This document shows positions 36,580 through 45,454 of a DNA stretch of 51,244 bases, piece by piece. Under the pieces are notes generated by a model. The model ran no database searches, was not told the DNA's origin, and was given only the letters and a program-made list of their open reading frames with translations. Position 1 is the first letter of the stretch; each line of letters starts with the position of its first letter. A program made the position numbers and the translations under genes. The stretch lies in NCBI GenBank assembly GCA_001567275.1, contig LNBX01000031.1:1-51244 (forward strand), in the 5' to 3' direction. Source of the stretch: Bacteroidetes bacterium OLB10 (lineage in GTDB: Bacteria > Bacteroidota > Bacteroidia > AKYH767-A > OLB10).

Positions 36580-36848
36580 TAATTATCATCTTGTTTGCAT
36601 CGTGCAAACCAACGGCACAATCCCCCACAACCTGTCTGGAGGTGAAAGTAGTTAACAAAACTGGTCTTGATGGTTGCGGCTATTTGCTCGAAACAGAAAA
36701 TCAATCTTATCTGGAGCCTGACAATCTGGAAACAAAATATCGAGTAGATGGAACGAAACTTTGTATTACTTATAAGAAAGTAAATAAATTCTCTGTATGT
36801 ATGGCCGGTGAAATGATTACACTGACATCTGTTAAAAAAATCAAATAA
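36555..36848 (+). CDS. Small lipoprotein
   Basis: This 97-aa protein has a lipoprotein signal (FKTIIIIIILFASC), with the acylated Cys at about position 17. The mature part is a small beta-rich domain with three further Cys residues (TTCLEVKVVNKTGLDGCGYL and KLCITYKKV). The start codon lies 25 bp before the end of the MATE gene in another frame, and the stop is 6 bp before fmt, which supports a real gene within a coupled run. No family is recognised. Confidence 0.75.
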   Translation: MEKFKTIIIIIILFASCKPTAQSPTTCLEVKVVNKTGLDGCGYLLETENQSYLEPDNLETKYRVDGTKLCITYKKVNKFSVCMAGEMITLTSVKKIK

Positions 36849-36854
36849 ACAGAA

Positions 36855-37808
36855 ATGAGTAAGTTGAAAATAATTTATTCCGGCACACCCGAATTTGCAG
36901 TTGAACCTTTGAAAAAACTGGTTGATAACGGTTATGACATTGTCGCAGTAATTACTGCACCTGACAAACCTGCGGGCAGAGGCATGCATTTGCGTCATTC
37001 TGCAGTAAAAGAATTTGCACTAAAACACGGACTTAATATTCTTCAGCCAGCTAAACTCAAAGACACCGGCTTTCTTGAATCAGTTAGAAAGTTGCATGCT
37101 GATTTGCATATAGTAGTTGCATTCAGGATGATGCCTGAAGAATTGTGGAGCATGACACCCATGGGCACCTTTAACCTCCATGCATCATTGTTGCCCCAGT
37201 ACAGAGGTGCAGCACCTATTAACCGTGCTATCATGAACGGTGAAAAAGAAACAGGGGTAACAACTTTTTTTCTGCGACATGAAATTGATACCGGAGATAT
37301 TATATTATCAGAAAAAGTAGACATAAGTGAAAATGAGAACGCAGGTGAATTGCATGATAAACTTATGCATATTGGTGCAAATCTGGTTTTAAAAACTGTT
37401 GAGTTGATAGAATCAGGAAAAGCTTCTACTCATCCGCAACAACCGGACACACGTTTGAAAACAGCACCAAAAATTTTTAAAGACGATTGCCGTATTGACT
37501 GGAATAAATCAGCTCATGAAATATTCAATCAAATCAGAGGTCTTTCGCCCTATCCGGGAGCACATACAACCCTTATTTCAAAAGAAGGAAAAGAAACAGG
37601 ATTGAAGATTTTTAAATCTGTCAAAACTGAGTCCGATATAAAAACCACTCCTGGCGAAATTACATCCGATCAAAAAAATTATGTAAGGATTGGGTGTGCT
37701 AATGGAAATATTGAAATTACCGAAGTACAGTTAGAAGGCAAGCGCAAAATGAATATTCAGGAGTTTCTGAGGGGGTTCAACTTTAAAGATTATATTGTTA
37801 AAAAATAA
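36855..37808 (+). CDS. fmt: Methionyl-tRNA formyltransferase
   Basis: This 317-aa protein matches Fmt, which formylates Met-tRNA for translation initiation. The formyltransferase domain (about 1-205) starts KIIYSGTPEFAVEPLKKL and carries the folate-site motif NLHASLLPQYRGAAPINRAI (about 109-128) and HEIDTGDIIL. The C-terminal domain contains FNQIRGLSPYPGAHT. One oddity is VVAFRMMPEELW where most members have VVAYG. No def or priA gene is adjacent. Confidence 0.96.
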   Translation: MSKLKIIYSGTPEFAVEPLKKLVDNGYDIVAVITAPDKPAGRGMHLRHSAVKEFALKHGLNILQPAKLKDTGFLESVRKLHADLHIVVAFRMMPEELWSMTPMGTFNLHASLLPQYRGAAPINRAIMNGEKETGVTTFFLRHEIDTGDIILSEKVDISENENAGELHDKLMHIGANLVLKTVELIESGKASTHPQQPDTRLKTAPKIFKDDCRIDWNKSAHEIFNQIRGLSPYPGAHTTLISKEGKETGLKIFKSVKTESDIKTTPGEITSDQKNYVRIGCANGNIEITEVQLEGKRKMNIQEFLRGFNFKDYIVKK

Positions 37809-37862
37809 TTATACCATTAACATCTGCCAAAGCAAACCCTTCTGACCTTTGCTGAAACAGAA

Positions 37863-38555
37863 ATGAAACACGTAGTAGTTTTTACAGGAGCAGGCATAAG
37901 TGCTGAAAGTGGTATCCGTACTTTCCGTGATAGCAATGGATTGTGGGAAGAATACCGCATTGAAGATGTGGCAACCCCTGAGGCATGGCAGAAAAATCCG
38001 GTTTTGGTTACCAACTTTTATAATGAACGCAGAAAACAGGTGATGCTGGCCAATCCTAATGATGCCCATAAAGCGCTTTCTGAACTTGAAAAACATTTTA
38101 GAGTAACCGTCATCACCCAAAATGTTGACGACCTGCATGAGAGAGGTGGTTCAACAGAAGTAATACATCTGCATGGCGAAATAATGAAACTGAGGAGTGT
38201 TCAGGACCCATCTTTAATTTATTCATTGAGTGATTGGGAAGTTGCTGCTGATGCTCTGAATGAGAGTGGGCACAATTTAAGACCTCATATTGTTTGGTTT
38301 GGTGAGATGGTACCTAAAATGGATGAAGCTGTTTTTATGACTATGAAAGCGGATATATTCATCATCATTGGCTCATCACTTGAAGTATATCCTGCTGCAG
38401 GTTTGGTGCAATACGCTCCGGAGCAGTCAGAAAAATATCTTATTGATCCACATGCTAAAGAAATCAAAGGTGTAGAAAATCTTACCATCATTAAGAAAAC
38501 AGCTGTTCATGCCGTTCCCGAATTGGTAAAAAAATTAATTGAATCTCATGTTTAG
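37863..38555 (+). CDS. cobB: NAD-dependent protein deacylase (sirtuin), without zinc-binding cysteines
   Basis: This 230-aa sirtuin has GAGISAESGIRTFRDSNGLW (about 9-28), the Rossmann segment TQNVDDLHERGG (about 84-95), the catalytic His in IHLHGE and PHIVWFGEMVP. The FYNERR motif carries the Tyr and Arg used by class III enzymes to bind succinyl-lysine, so desuccinylase or demalonylase activity is likely. The protein contains no cysteine at all, so the structural zinc site of most sirtuins is missing. The stop overlaps the next gene. Confidence 0.92.
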   Translation: MKHVVVFTGAGISAESGIRTFRDSNGLWEEYRIEDVATPEAWQKNPVLVTNFYNERRKQVMLANPNDAHKALSELEKHFRVTVITQNVDDLHERGGSTEVIHLHGEIMKLRSVQDPSLIYSLSDWEVAADALNESGHNLRPHIVWFGEMVPKMDEAVFMTMKADIFIIIGSSLEVYPAAGLVQYAPEQSEKYLIDPHAKEIKGVENLTIIKKTAVHAVPELVKKLIESHV

Positions 38556-39153
38556 TGCAGAATTTTTGCAAACCGATTTATACAACTGGGTTGTATTGCC
38601 ATTACTCATTTATGTTGGCAGGATGAGTGATGTAACTCTAGCCACTTTAAGAAATATTTTTATTGCACGCGGTATCCGCAAAATTGTTCCGGTGATAGGA
38701 TTTTTTGAAGTTCTAATATGGTTACTGGCAGTGAGTTCTATAATTAAGAATCTGAATAACTTCATGTGTTATATTGCCTTTGCCGGAGGTTATTCAACAG
38801 GAATATTACTTGGTGTAAGTATAGAGAAAAGGTTGGCCTTGGGCACACAACTCATCAGAATAATAACCAATAAGCAAAGTCAGAAATTAATTGAAGCCCT
38901 ACGAGCTTCAAATCTGGGAGTTACTGAATTAGATGCCATAGGTTCACAGGGACCGGTAAAAATATTACTGGTAGTTGCCAAGCGTAAAGATATAGGCAAA
39001 GTACTTAGTTTGGTGAATGAACTGCACGGAAGTTCCTTCTTTACCATAGAAGACATACTTACTGCTGAGCAAGGCATTTTCCCTATGAAAACCGGAGAAT
39101 CACGGCTGCAGTATTTAAGAAGAATATTTCCTGCATTTAAGGCCGGCAGGTAA
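38548..39153 (+). CDS. UPF0316/DUF5698 family membrane protein with DUF2179 domain
   Basis: The predicted protein is 201 aa from the ATG at 38548 (MFSAEFLQTDLY), which overlaps the sirtuin stop by 8 bp; a TTG at 38539 is less likely. It has three membrane helices with the family pattern YVGRMSDVTLATLRNIFIARG (about 24-44), VIGFFEVLIWLLAV and YSTGILLGVSIEKR. A cytosolic DUF2179-type domain (about 105-180) ends FFTIEDILTAEQGIF. The function of the family is unknown. Confidence 0.9.
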   Translation: MFSAEFLQTDLYNWVVLPLLIYVGRMSDVTLATLRNIFIARGIRKIVPVIGFFEVLIWLLAVSSIIKNLNNFMCYIAFAGGYSTGILLGVSIEKRLALGTQLIRIITNKQSQKLIEALRASNLGVTELDAIGSQGPVKILLVVAKRKDIGKVLSLVNELHGSSFFTIEDILTAEQGIFPMKTGESRLQYLRRIFPAFKAGR

Positions 39154-39214
39154 CTTTCCGAATACCTGAGGAAGCAACCGCTTTCATCGAACTCAATTTT
39201 TCTAAAACTTATTT

Positions 39215-39245
39215 TTTGCTTTTCTGTTTGTAGGTTGTACCTTTG
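39215..39245 (+). promoter_or_regulatory. Promoter of the cox3-like gene (TTTG, 19 bp, TACCTTTG)
   Basis: TTTG at 39215-39218 is followed after 19 bp by TACCTTTG at 39238-39245, a full match to the Bacteroidota consensus. It lies 22 bp before the ATG at 39268. Confidence 0.7.
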
Positions 39246-39267
39246 AAGAGTCGGATTAGTGTAGGCT

Positions 39268-39897
39268 ATGTCAACAGATAAAACCAGGTCGAAGGAAAGA
39301 ACCATCAGCATTTCACGGATAGAAAATATTCATCCGTATAAAACGATTTTGTTTTTTGGGATTCTTGTGAGTACTTTAATTTTGCTCACTCTAACATTTC
39401 TTTTTCTTACAACACTTTCGGAAAATAACACCAAGCCTCCTTTACTCCCCAAAGTGTTTACACTTAGTACCATTATGCTTTTGTTCAGCAGTTATTCTAT
39501 TTCTAAAACAATAGCAGCTTTCAAAAAAAGATTCGTTTGACCTTTTGCTTCAATCCACTATCACAACTGCAGTTATTTCGACTTTGTTCATTCTTACGCA
39601 GGTTGTAGGACTTCATGCGATTTACAAGACTGGTTATTTTCAAAGTATGCCATTTAATTCGTTATACTTTACAAGTCTGACTGCCTTTCATCTGACTCAT
39701 GTTATCTTAATAACTACCTATCTTATTTATCTTACGTATAAAGCTTATCACCGTTCGCAGGACATGGTTGATTCGTTGTTGTTTTTTAGTGACAGCAACA
39801 TTTTTCAGAAGCTGAACAGTGCAACCATACTTTGCCACTACAATAATTTCAGTTGGTTAGCCTTATTTTTGCTTTTTCTTTTTTTCTTTCTAAATGA
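39268..39897 (+). CDS. Heme-copper oxidase subunit III-like protein (frameshifted in this sequence)
   Basis: The repaired protein has about 209 aa and five or more membrane helices. It follows the small Bacteroidota Cox3 layout: a HPYKTILFFGILVST helix, a loop with KVFTLSTIMLLFSSYSI, then TQVVGLHAIYKTGYF and the helix SLTAFHLTHVILITTYLIYL. Subunit III supports proton uptake in terminal oxidases. The frame breaks at the A7 run 39523-39529 (one A too many); removing one A gives FKKDSFDLLLQSTI. The 3' end is unsure: the downstream frame stays open, but a T-rich run (39866-39889) probably hides a second indel, after which the TGA at 39895-39897 would overlap the next ATG. No cox1 or cox2 is in the window. 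Confidence 0.65.
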
Positions 39898-40855
39898 ACC
39901 GCTGCACGGTTTTATTTTTAGTTGCTCTGTTGTGTTTTTCCTGCAAAAAGAAAAATTAGATTTACCATACGAAGTTATTCAAACAGATGCTTCTGTTAAC
40001 ATTAATAACCTCTGTTGCACGTCCTCTGATACCATTTATGCCTGTGGCGGCAAGCAAGGTAAAGGTGTTGTTCTGAAATCAGTTGACGGTGGCCGGTCAT
40101 GGAATATATTAAGCAATTCATTCAACTATAATCTTTACAGTATCATTATATTTCCCAATGGTTCGGGCTATGCGGGAGCTGATTCATCTCATGTATATAC
40201 AACAACTGATGGTGGACTAACCTGGTCACTCTATTTTGACTGGACGGGAATCCCTTTTCAATATCATTGTCCTCTGAGAAATGTTTACTTCGCAAATGCC
40301 GATACCGGATTTTTTGCAGGTGGTCATTTTTTTGACAGAGGAATTATTTATTACACTACCGATGGCGGTGTCAACTGGCACACTCAAGGTTTTGAACATG
40401 AACTGAGGGCTATTTGTCAAACCAAAGAAGGGTTTATTTCAGCAGGATATGGTGCATTGCTTACAGCATTTTCATCCACCACTTTCAGTTTAATTGACGG
40501 AGAAAATGATTTTTATACAGGATTGACAATCGTAAATCCGGATAAAGTTTTTGCCTGCTCTTACAACGGAGGGCTTTATGAAATGGACAGAAAAGCAACT
40601 CTAATAAAAACTCATCATAAACCTAATAATGTCATTTCATCGCGAGAACACTTTTTGTGTATAGATGCGCGAAATGAAAATATTATTGCCTGCGGCCTTT
40701 CAGGAATTGTATCTATGAGTACCAATGCCGGTGAATCTTTTGATACGGGTTATTCACTCAATCAAAATCGTGTTAATGCAGTAAAACTTTTGAATGATTC
40801 AATAGCACTCGCAGCAGGTGATGCAGGCCGGTTTTTCATAATAAAAATAAAATGA
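39894..40855 (+). CDS. Asp-box/BNR repeat lipoprotein, YCF48-like (frameshifted near start)
   Basis: ATG at 39894 opens MNRCTVLFLVALLCFSCKKK, a textbook lipoprotein signal. The frame then stops, but adding one A in the run 39951-39955 restores CKKKKLDLPYEVIQTDASVN and gives exactly 320 aa to the stop at 40855. The mature part is a beta propeller with Asp-box-like repeats: LKSVDGGRSWNIL, YTTTDGGLTWSLY, YYTTDGGVNWHTQ and MSTNAGESFD. It resembles the YCF48/photosystem II assembly-factor-like proteins common in Bacteroidota. As the bases stand, the repeats are read from the cox3-like frame as one fused ORF, which I take to be an artefact. Confidence 0.7.
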
Positions 40856-40957
40856 CTTTGTCCAATCACCAGATAATAATCATCTGCTCATCATATACCG
40901 GCAAACCTTCTGTTTAATTCAGATGTTACAAAAAGAAACATTGAATAATCTAATATT

Positions 40958-42451
40958 ATGAATACCGGCTACGACAAAACATCCTTTGATGCTGTACTCA
41001 TCGGAGGAGGTATAATGAGTGCAACGCTTGGAGTATTACTAAAAATGCTTGAACCTGAAATGCGCATTGCTGTTTATGAAAGATTGGATATGGTGGCGCA
41101 GGAAAGTTCAGCTGCATGGAATAATGCAGGTACAGGCCATTCAGGATTTTGTGAACTTAATTATACGCCTCAAAAAGCTGACGGCACCATTGATACTTCT
41201 AAAGCATTAAAAGTGGCTGAAGAGTTTGAAACTTCAAAACAGTTTTGGTCATTTCTTGTGAGTAAAAAAATTGCAGTTGCTCAGGATTTTATTCACAGCA
41301 TTCCTCACATGAGTTTAGTACATGGCGAAGAAGATATTGCTTACCTGAAAAAACGACATGCTGCATTAACTGCACACAGCTTGTTTGAAAACATGCAATT
41401 TTCTGACGACCCGAAAAAACTGAAGGAGTGGATTCCATTAATTATGGATAACAGACCAACTTCAGAAAAACTGGCTGCAACTAAAATGGATGCAGGCTCT
41501 GATGTGAATTTTGAAGAACTTACAAAAACACTTTTTAAATGGCTATCCTCTCAACCGGATGTGCAACTGAACTTACTCCATGAAGTTCGTGATATTGATA
41601 AAGAACCTGATGGTAATTGGTATCTTGAAATTAAAGACATTAAAAACAATGAGCGTAAATCAGCAAAGGCACGATTTGTTTTTATCGGTGCAGGAGGAAT
41701 GGCTGTCAGACTACTCGAAAAAACTGATATTGCAGAAGGCGAAGGATATGGTGGCTTTCCTGTGAGTGGACAATGGCTGATATGCAAGAATAAAAAGTTG
41801 ATAGAAAAACATCATGCAAAAGTTTATGGGAAGGCTGCGATAGGATCACCTCCCATGTCGGTTCCACATCTTGATACCAGAATTATCAACGGACAAAAAT
41901 GTCTCCTATTTGGTCCTTATGCAGGATTCTCCACAAAGTTTTTAAAACATGGTTCATATCTTGATCTTCCCGAGTCACTTACTTCTCACAATATTCTTCC
42001 TATTCTTTCAGCAGGAATGCATAATCTCGATTTGACCAAATATCTGATAGAACAGGTAATGCTTACCCCTGAAGAAAGAATAGAATCCCTTAAACAATTT
42101 ATTCCGGATGTAAAATTGGAAGACTGGGAACTTGCCTATGCTGGGCAGCGTGTGCAAATCATCAAAAAGGATGGGAAGAACGGAGGGCTATTGGAGTTTG
42201 GAACTGAAGTGGTACATAACAGTGATAATACGGTGGCAGCGCTCCTGGGTGCATCTCCGGGTGCATCTACTTCAGTTTATATTATGCTGGATGTATTAAA
42301 TAAATGTTTCCCGGAAAAAATGAAAAGCAACAAATGGCAAAACCATCTTAAAGAAATGATTCCTGCCTATGGACAATCACTTTCTTCGAATCCTGAATTA
42401 TCACGTATTGTCAGAAAAAATTCTGCAGAAATATTAGGATTAAAAGTTTGA
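40958..42451 (+). CDS. mqo: Malate:quinone oxidoreductase
   Basis: This 497-aa protein matches Mqo, the membrane-associated FAD enzyme that oxidises malate to oxaloacetate and reduces quinone in the TCA cycle. The dinucleotide-binding start FDAVLIGGGIMSATLGVLLK (about 9-28) is present. AAWNNAGTGHSGFCELNYTP (about 52-71) and VFIGAGGMAVRLLE follow, and the C-terminus has LLGASPGASTSVYIMLDVL. It has a 102-bp upstream gap and converges on the anti-sigma gene. Confidence 0.96.
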   Translation: MNTGYDKTSFDAVLIGGGIMSATLGVLLKMLEPEMRIAVYERLDMVAQESSAAWNNAGTGHSGFCELNYTPQKADGTIDTSKALKVAEEFETSKQFWSFLVSKKIAVAQDFIHSIPHMSLVHGEEDIAYLKKRHAALTAHSLFENMQFSDDPKKLKEWIPLIMDNRPTSEKLAATKMDAGSDVNFEELTKTLFKWLSSQPDVQLNLLHEVRDIDKEPDGNWYLEIKDIKNNERKSAKARFVFIGAGGMAVRLLEKTDIAEGEGYGGFPVSGQWLICKNKKLIEKHHAKVYGKAAIGSPPMSVPHLDTRIINGQKCLLFGPYAGFSTKFLKHGSYLDLPESLTSHNILPILSAGMHNLDLTKYLIEQVMLTPEERIESLKQFIPDVKLEDWELAYAGQRVQIIKKDGKNGGLLEFGTEVVHNSDNTVAALLGASPGASTSVYIMLDVLNKCFPEKMKSNKWQNHLKEMIPAYGQSLSSNPELSRIVRKNSAEILGLKV

Positions 42452-42497
42452 TTTAATCACAATGGTGAAACAAATCAAGCTAAGAAATTACTCCCCA

Positions 42498-43575
42498 CTA
42501 TTGCTTTTCAATCTGCTTTTCAAAACTTAATTTGCCTGCTGTAACCTGATAGGCCATAAGTTTTCCTTCGGGTGAATAAGTAGTTTCAATATTCACTTTT
42601 TGAAAAGTTACACGCTTAACTATTCTTCCAAAAAGTGCCAGCACTTTCACTCTTTTCGTGTTTTCCGGCAAATCAATCTCCTGATTCATGGCTAAAGTAT
42701 TTAATCTCTTTACAGCCATTTCTCTTAATATCTCTGTTACTTTTTCAGTCTTTTCAGGTTCAACTACTGCCATTGCATTTTCTAAATTGCCATTAAATGG
42801 TATGATGGAAAGTTCTGACTCAGGAACATCAATCTCAGCTTTCAGCATAGCAAGTTCCTGAACATTATTTATTGTTTCGATACTTTGCGATTCAACATGT
42901 GAAGATGAATGTAGCTTATTTCTTACTGCCTTTTTCCTTTCAGGCTTAGAATTTGTAGCTGCCGATGCCAAATCTTTTTCTGCACTTTTCATGTTCTCAT
43001 GAATATTGACCGGCTGTGTATCTGTTTGCGTAGTATTAACCGGAATTTCCTTTGTCACATTAACCGGAACTTCTGCAATCTGTGTATCAGGTTGTTGATT
43101 TAAATATACAAAAACAACTGCAGTGATGCATGCAGCTGCTGAAGCATACCACCATGCACTGAGTGTTCTTATCTTTCCTGTTTCGTGTTTTAACAAATTC
43201 TTATGAGCAAACACTACTTTATCTTCTGAAGAGAATCTTGTTTGTGCAAATAAGTCATGTTCTTTTTTGTAAGCCGGGTTCTCCTGAATAAAATTCAGAT
43301 AAGACTCCTTCTGTTCTTCAGTCAATGTGTTCTCCAGATAACCAATTGCAAACTCTTCAAAATTTTCTGCGCCAACAACATTTTTTTTTCAGGCTCATTT
43401 TGTTTTCAAATTTCACATCCTGCTCAGGCAGTGTAATATTTGAAAAACTGTCGAACTCCAATTTCAGGTCGCCATTTTCTTCCAGAAACAATAATAATTC
43501 TGCTGTTTGTTCCGGTGAAAGTTTACCGTCAAAATAATCAATAAACCAAATTTCGTAATTCTCTCTGTTTATCAT
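42498..43575 (-). CDS. Membrane anti-sigma factor (frameshifted in this sequence)
   Basis: Two frames join into one 358-aa protein when one base is removed from the T9 run at 43381-43389 (A9 in the coding strand), giving LKKNVVGAENFEEF. The N-terminal cytosolic part has paired motifs FDGKLSPEQTAELLLFLEEN and YLENTLTEEQKESYLNFIQE, of the kind seen in Bacteroidota anti-sigma factors. One membrane helix follows (WWYASAAACITAVVFVYL), then a periplasmic Lys/Glu/Thr-rich domain. The gene starts 2 bp after the ECF sigma factor stop, the usual sigma/anti-sigma pair. It would hold the sigma factor inactive until an envelope signal arrives. Confidence 0.78.
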
Positions 43576-43577
43576 TT

Positions 43578-44060
43578 CTAAAGTACATTACTCATACTGC
43601 CAATATATTCTTTCAGTGCCACACGACCGCGATAAATATACACTTTTACCTGCGACTCACTCAGGCCTGTAATATCACCTATTTCTTTATAATCATATCC
43701 TTCATAATCTCTGAGCAGTATTACAGATTTCTGTATTGCAGAAAGCTTATCGAGCGCCTTGTGCAATATTTGTTTCAAGTCACTGTATTGCCTGTTATGA
43801 GATGGTTCATGGTGATACTCTGTGAGAGTTTCCTGCCGCCCCGACTTACGTAAACTGTCAATCATGGTGTGATGAGCTGTGGTGAATAAATAAGATTTAG
43901 CCTTTTCATAAGTCACATTCTGATGATTCCTCCAGCATTTTTCAAATGTATCCTGAACAACATCTCTGGCATCGTCCTCATCTTTCATATTATGAAGAAT
44001 AAAACGGTATATACCATCTGCGTACATATCAACACAGTTATTGTATTCCTTCGCTGTCAC
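43578..44060 (-). CDS. ECF-type RNA polymerase sigma factor
   Basis: This 160-aa protein has sigma region 2 (about 8-75, with DEDDARDVVQDTFEKCWRNH and YEKAKSYLFTTAHHTMID) and region 4 (about 100-155, LRDYEGYDYKEIGDITGLSE then SQVKVYIYRGRVALKEYIGS). ECF factors direct polymerase to stress or envelope promoters. The partner anti-sigma gene follows after 2 bp. The 188-bp gap upstream is shared with the divergent kelch/T9SS gene, a possible target. Confidence 0.94.
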   Translation of the reverse strand: MTAKEYNNCVDMYADGIYRFILHNMKDEDDARDVVQDTFEKCWRNHQNVTYEKAKSYLFTTAHHTMIDSLRKSGRQETLTEYHHEPSHNRQYSDLKQILHKALDKLSAIQKSVILLRDYEGYDYKEIGDITGLSESQVKVYIYRGRVALKEYIGSMSNVL

Positions 44061-44248
44061 AATTTTAGTTTAGTGTGTTTATTAATGGGACGGGCAAGTA
44101 TTTATAAAGTTACAGCCTTTTGCAGATATTTTTATTTTAATTTTCTTTTATTTCAAAATTAAGATTTTTTAAAGAGATTACCCTAAAAATTCAAAAGATA
44201 TACTGATATTTGATGCACATTATAAATCCGTTCTGAACCATTCACCTG

Positions 44249-45432
44249 ATGATTATGAAAAATATACTTTTTATTTCCTTATTACTCTTCAGTACGCAGT
44301 GTTTTAGCGACATGTGGATACCCAAAGCCAATTTCGGAGGACCTAACCGTGCTGATGCAGTCGGATGTGCAATCAATGGAAAAGGATATTTGGGCACAGG
44401 ATACACCACAGGTTATTCTAAAGACTGGTGGGAATATGATACTTTAACAAATGCCTGGACACAAAAAGCAGATTTTATGGGTAACAGTAATGTTGAAGGT
44501 ACCTGTATAGGAATTATCGGGAAAGTGTATTTTCTGCCATTCAGTAATGGAAATAACTTTTACATGTATGACCCATTAACCAATACATGGACAATGAAAG
44601 CAACCTTTCCCGGGTTGCAACGACAGGGAGCCATTGGTTTTACCATTGACAATAAAGGATACTTTGGATTAGGTGGAGTTAATTCAGCTAATCCACATAA
44701 AAATGATTTGTGGGAATATAACCCTGCAACAGACTCATGGAATCAGAAAGCAGATCTTCCTGCAGCAGCGCGAATGTTTGCAGCTGCATTTTCTATTGGC
44801 TCAAAAGGCTATATAGGAACAGGCTCTTCAAGTAGCGGTACTCTGAGTGACTTTTGGGAGTACGATGCCATAAGCGATACATGGACACAAAAAAGCAGTT
44901 TCCCGGGTGGTCAGCGTTACGAAGGAACTGCCTTCAGTGTAGGAGGATTTGGTTTTATGGGAGGAGGATATGGCCCACTGCCCAGAAATGATTTTTGGCG
45001 TTATGATCCACAAACCGACACCTGGACACCTATAGCATTATTACCTCACAATGGTGTGGTAGAAACTGTATGTTTTTCTATTGGCAATTATGCTTACCTC
45101 GGTACAGGATGGGATGGAACTAATTTTATGAATAACTTCTGGCAATATTCTGCTGACAGTATTGTGTTATCAACACATGAAATCAGCGAAAACAATTCAG
45201 AAATTATGGTATATCCCAATCCGGCCAAAGATTATATAATCATAAAGTGCAATGATTTTACAAAGTCACTTAAAGTAACCCTCACCGATAGCAAGGCAGA
45301 GTGGTTTTCAAAAATGATAATTACTTCCCGAATGATAAAATCAATTTAATGTCATACCGTGCAGGCTGCTATTTTGTAACCTTTGAAAATAATTCATTGA
45401 AAACTGTTTCAACCGTTGCAGTGATTAAATAA
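44249..45432 (+). CDS. Kelch-repeat surface protein with T9SS type A domain (frameshifted in this sequence)
   Basis: The repaired protein is 394 aa. It has a signal peptide (MKNILFISLLLFSTQCFS) and about six kelch blades, each with the pattern GKGYLGTGY, WEYDTLTNAWTQKADF or FWRYDPQTDTWTP, forming a beta propeller. A T9SS type A sorting domain follows (MVYPNPAKDYIIIK, about 320). As given, the frame ends at 45349 after KVTLTDSKAEWFSK. Adding one G in the GG at 45295-45296 restores TDSKGRVVFKNDNYF and runs through SYRAGCYFVTFENNSLK to the stop at 45432. The ATG at 44255 (MKNIL) is an equally good start. It is divergent from the ECF sigma gene. Confidence 0.82.
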
Positions 45433-45454
45433 ACCAGAAAAGCCTTCTTAAAAT

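Noticed and set aside
36537..36998. 153-codon open frame on the minus strand
   Set aside because: It is antisense to the lipoprotein and fmt starts, both of which have clear family or signal features.
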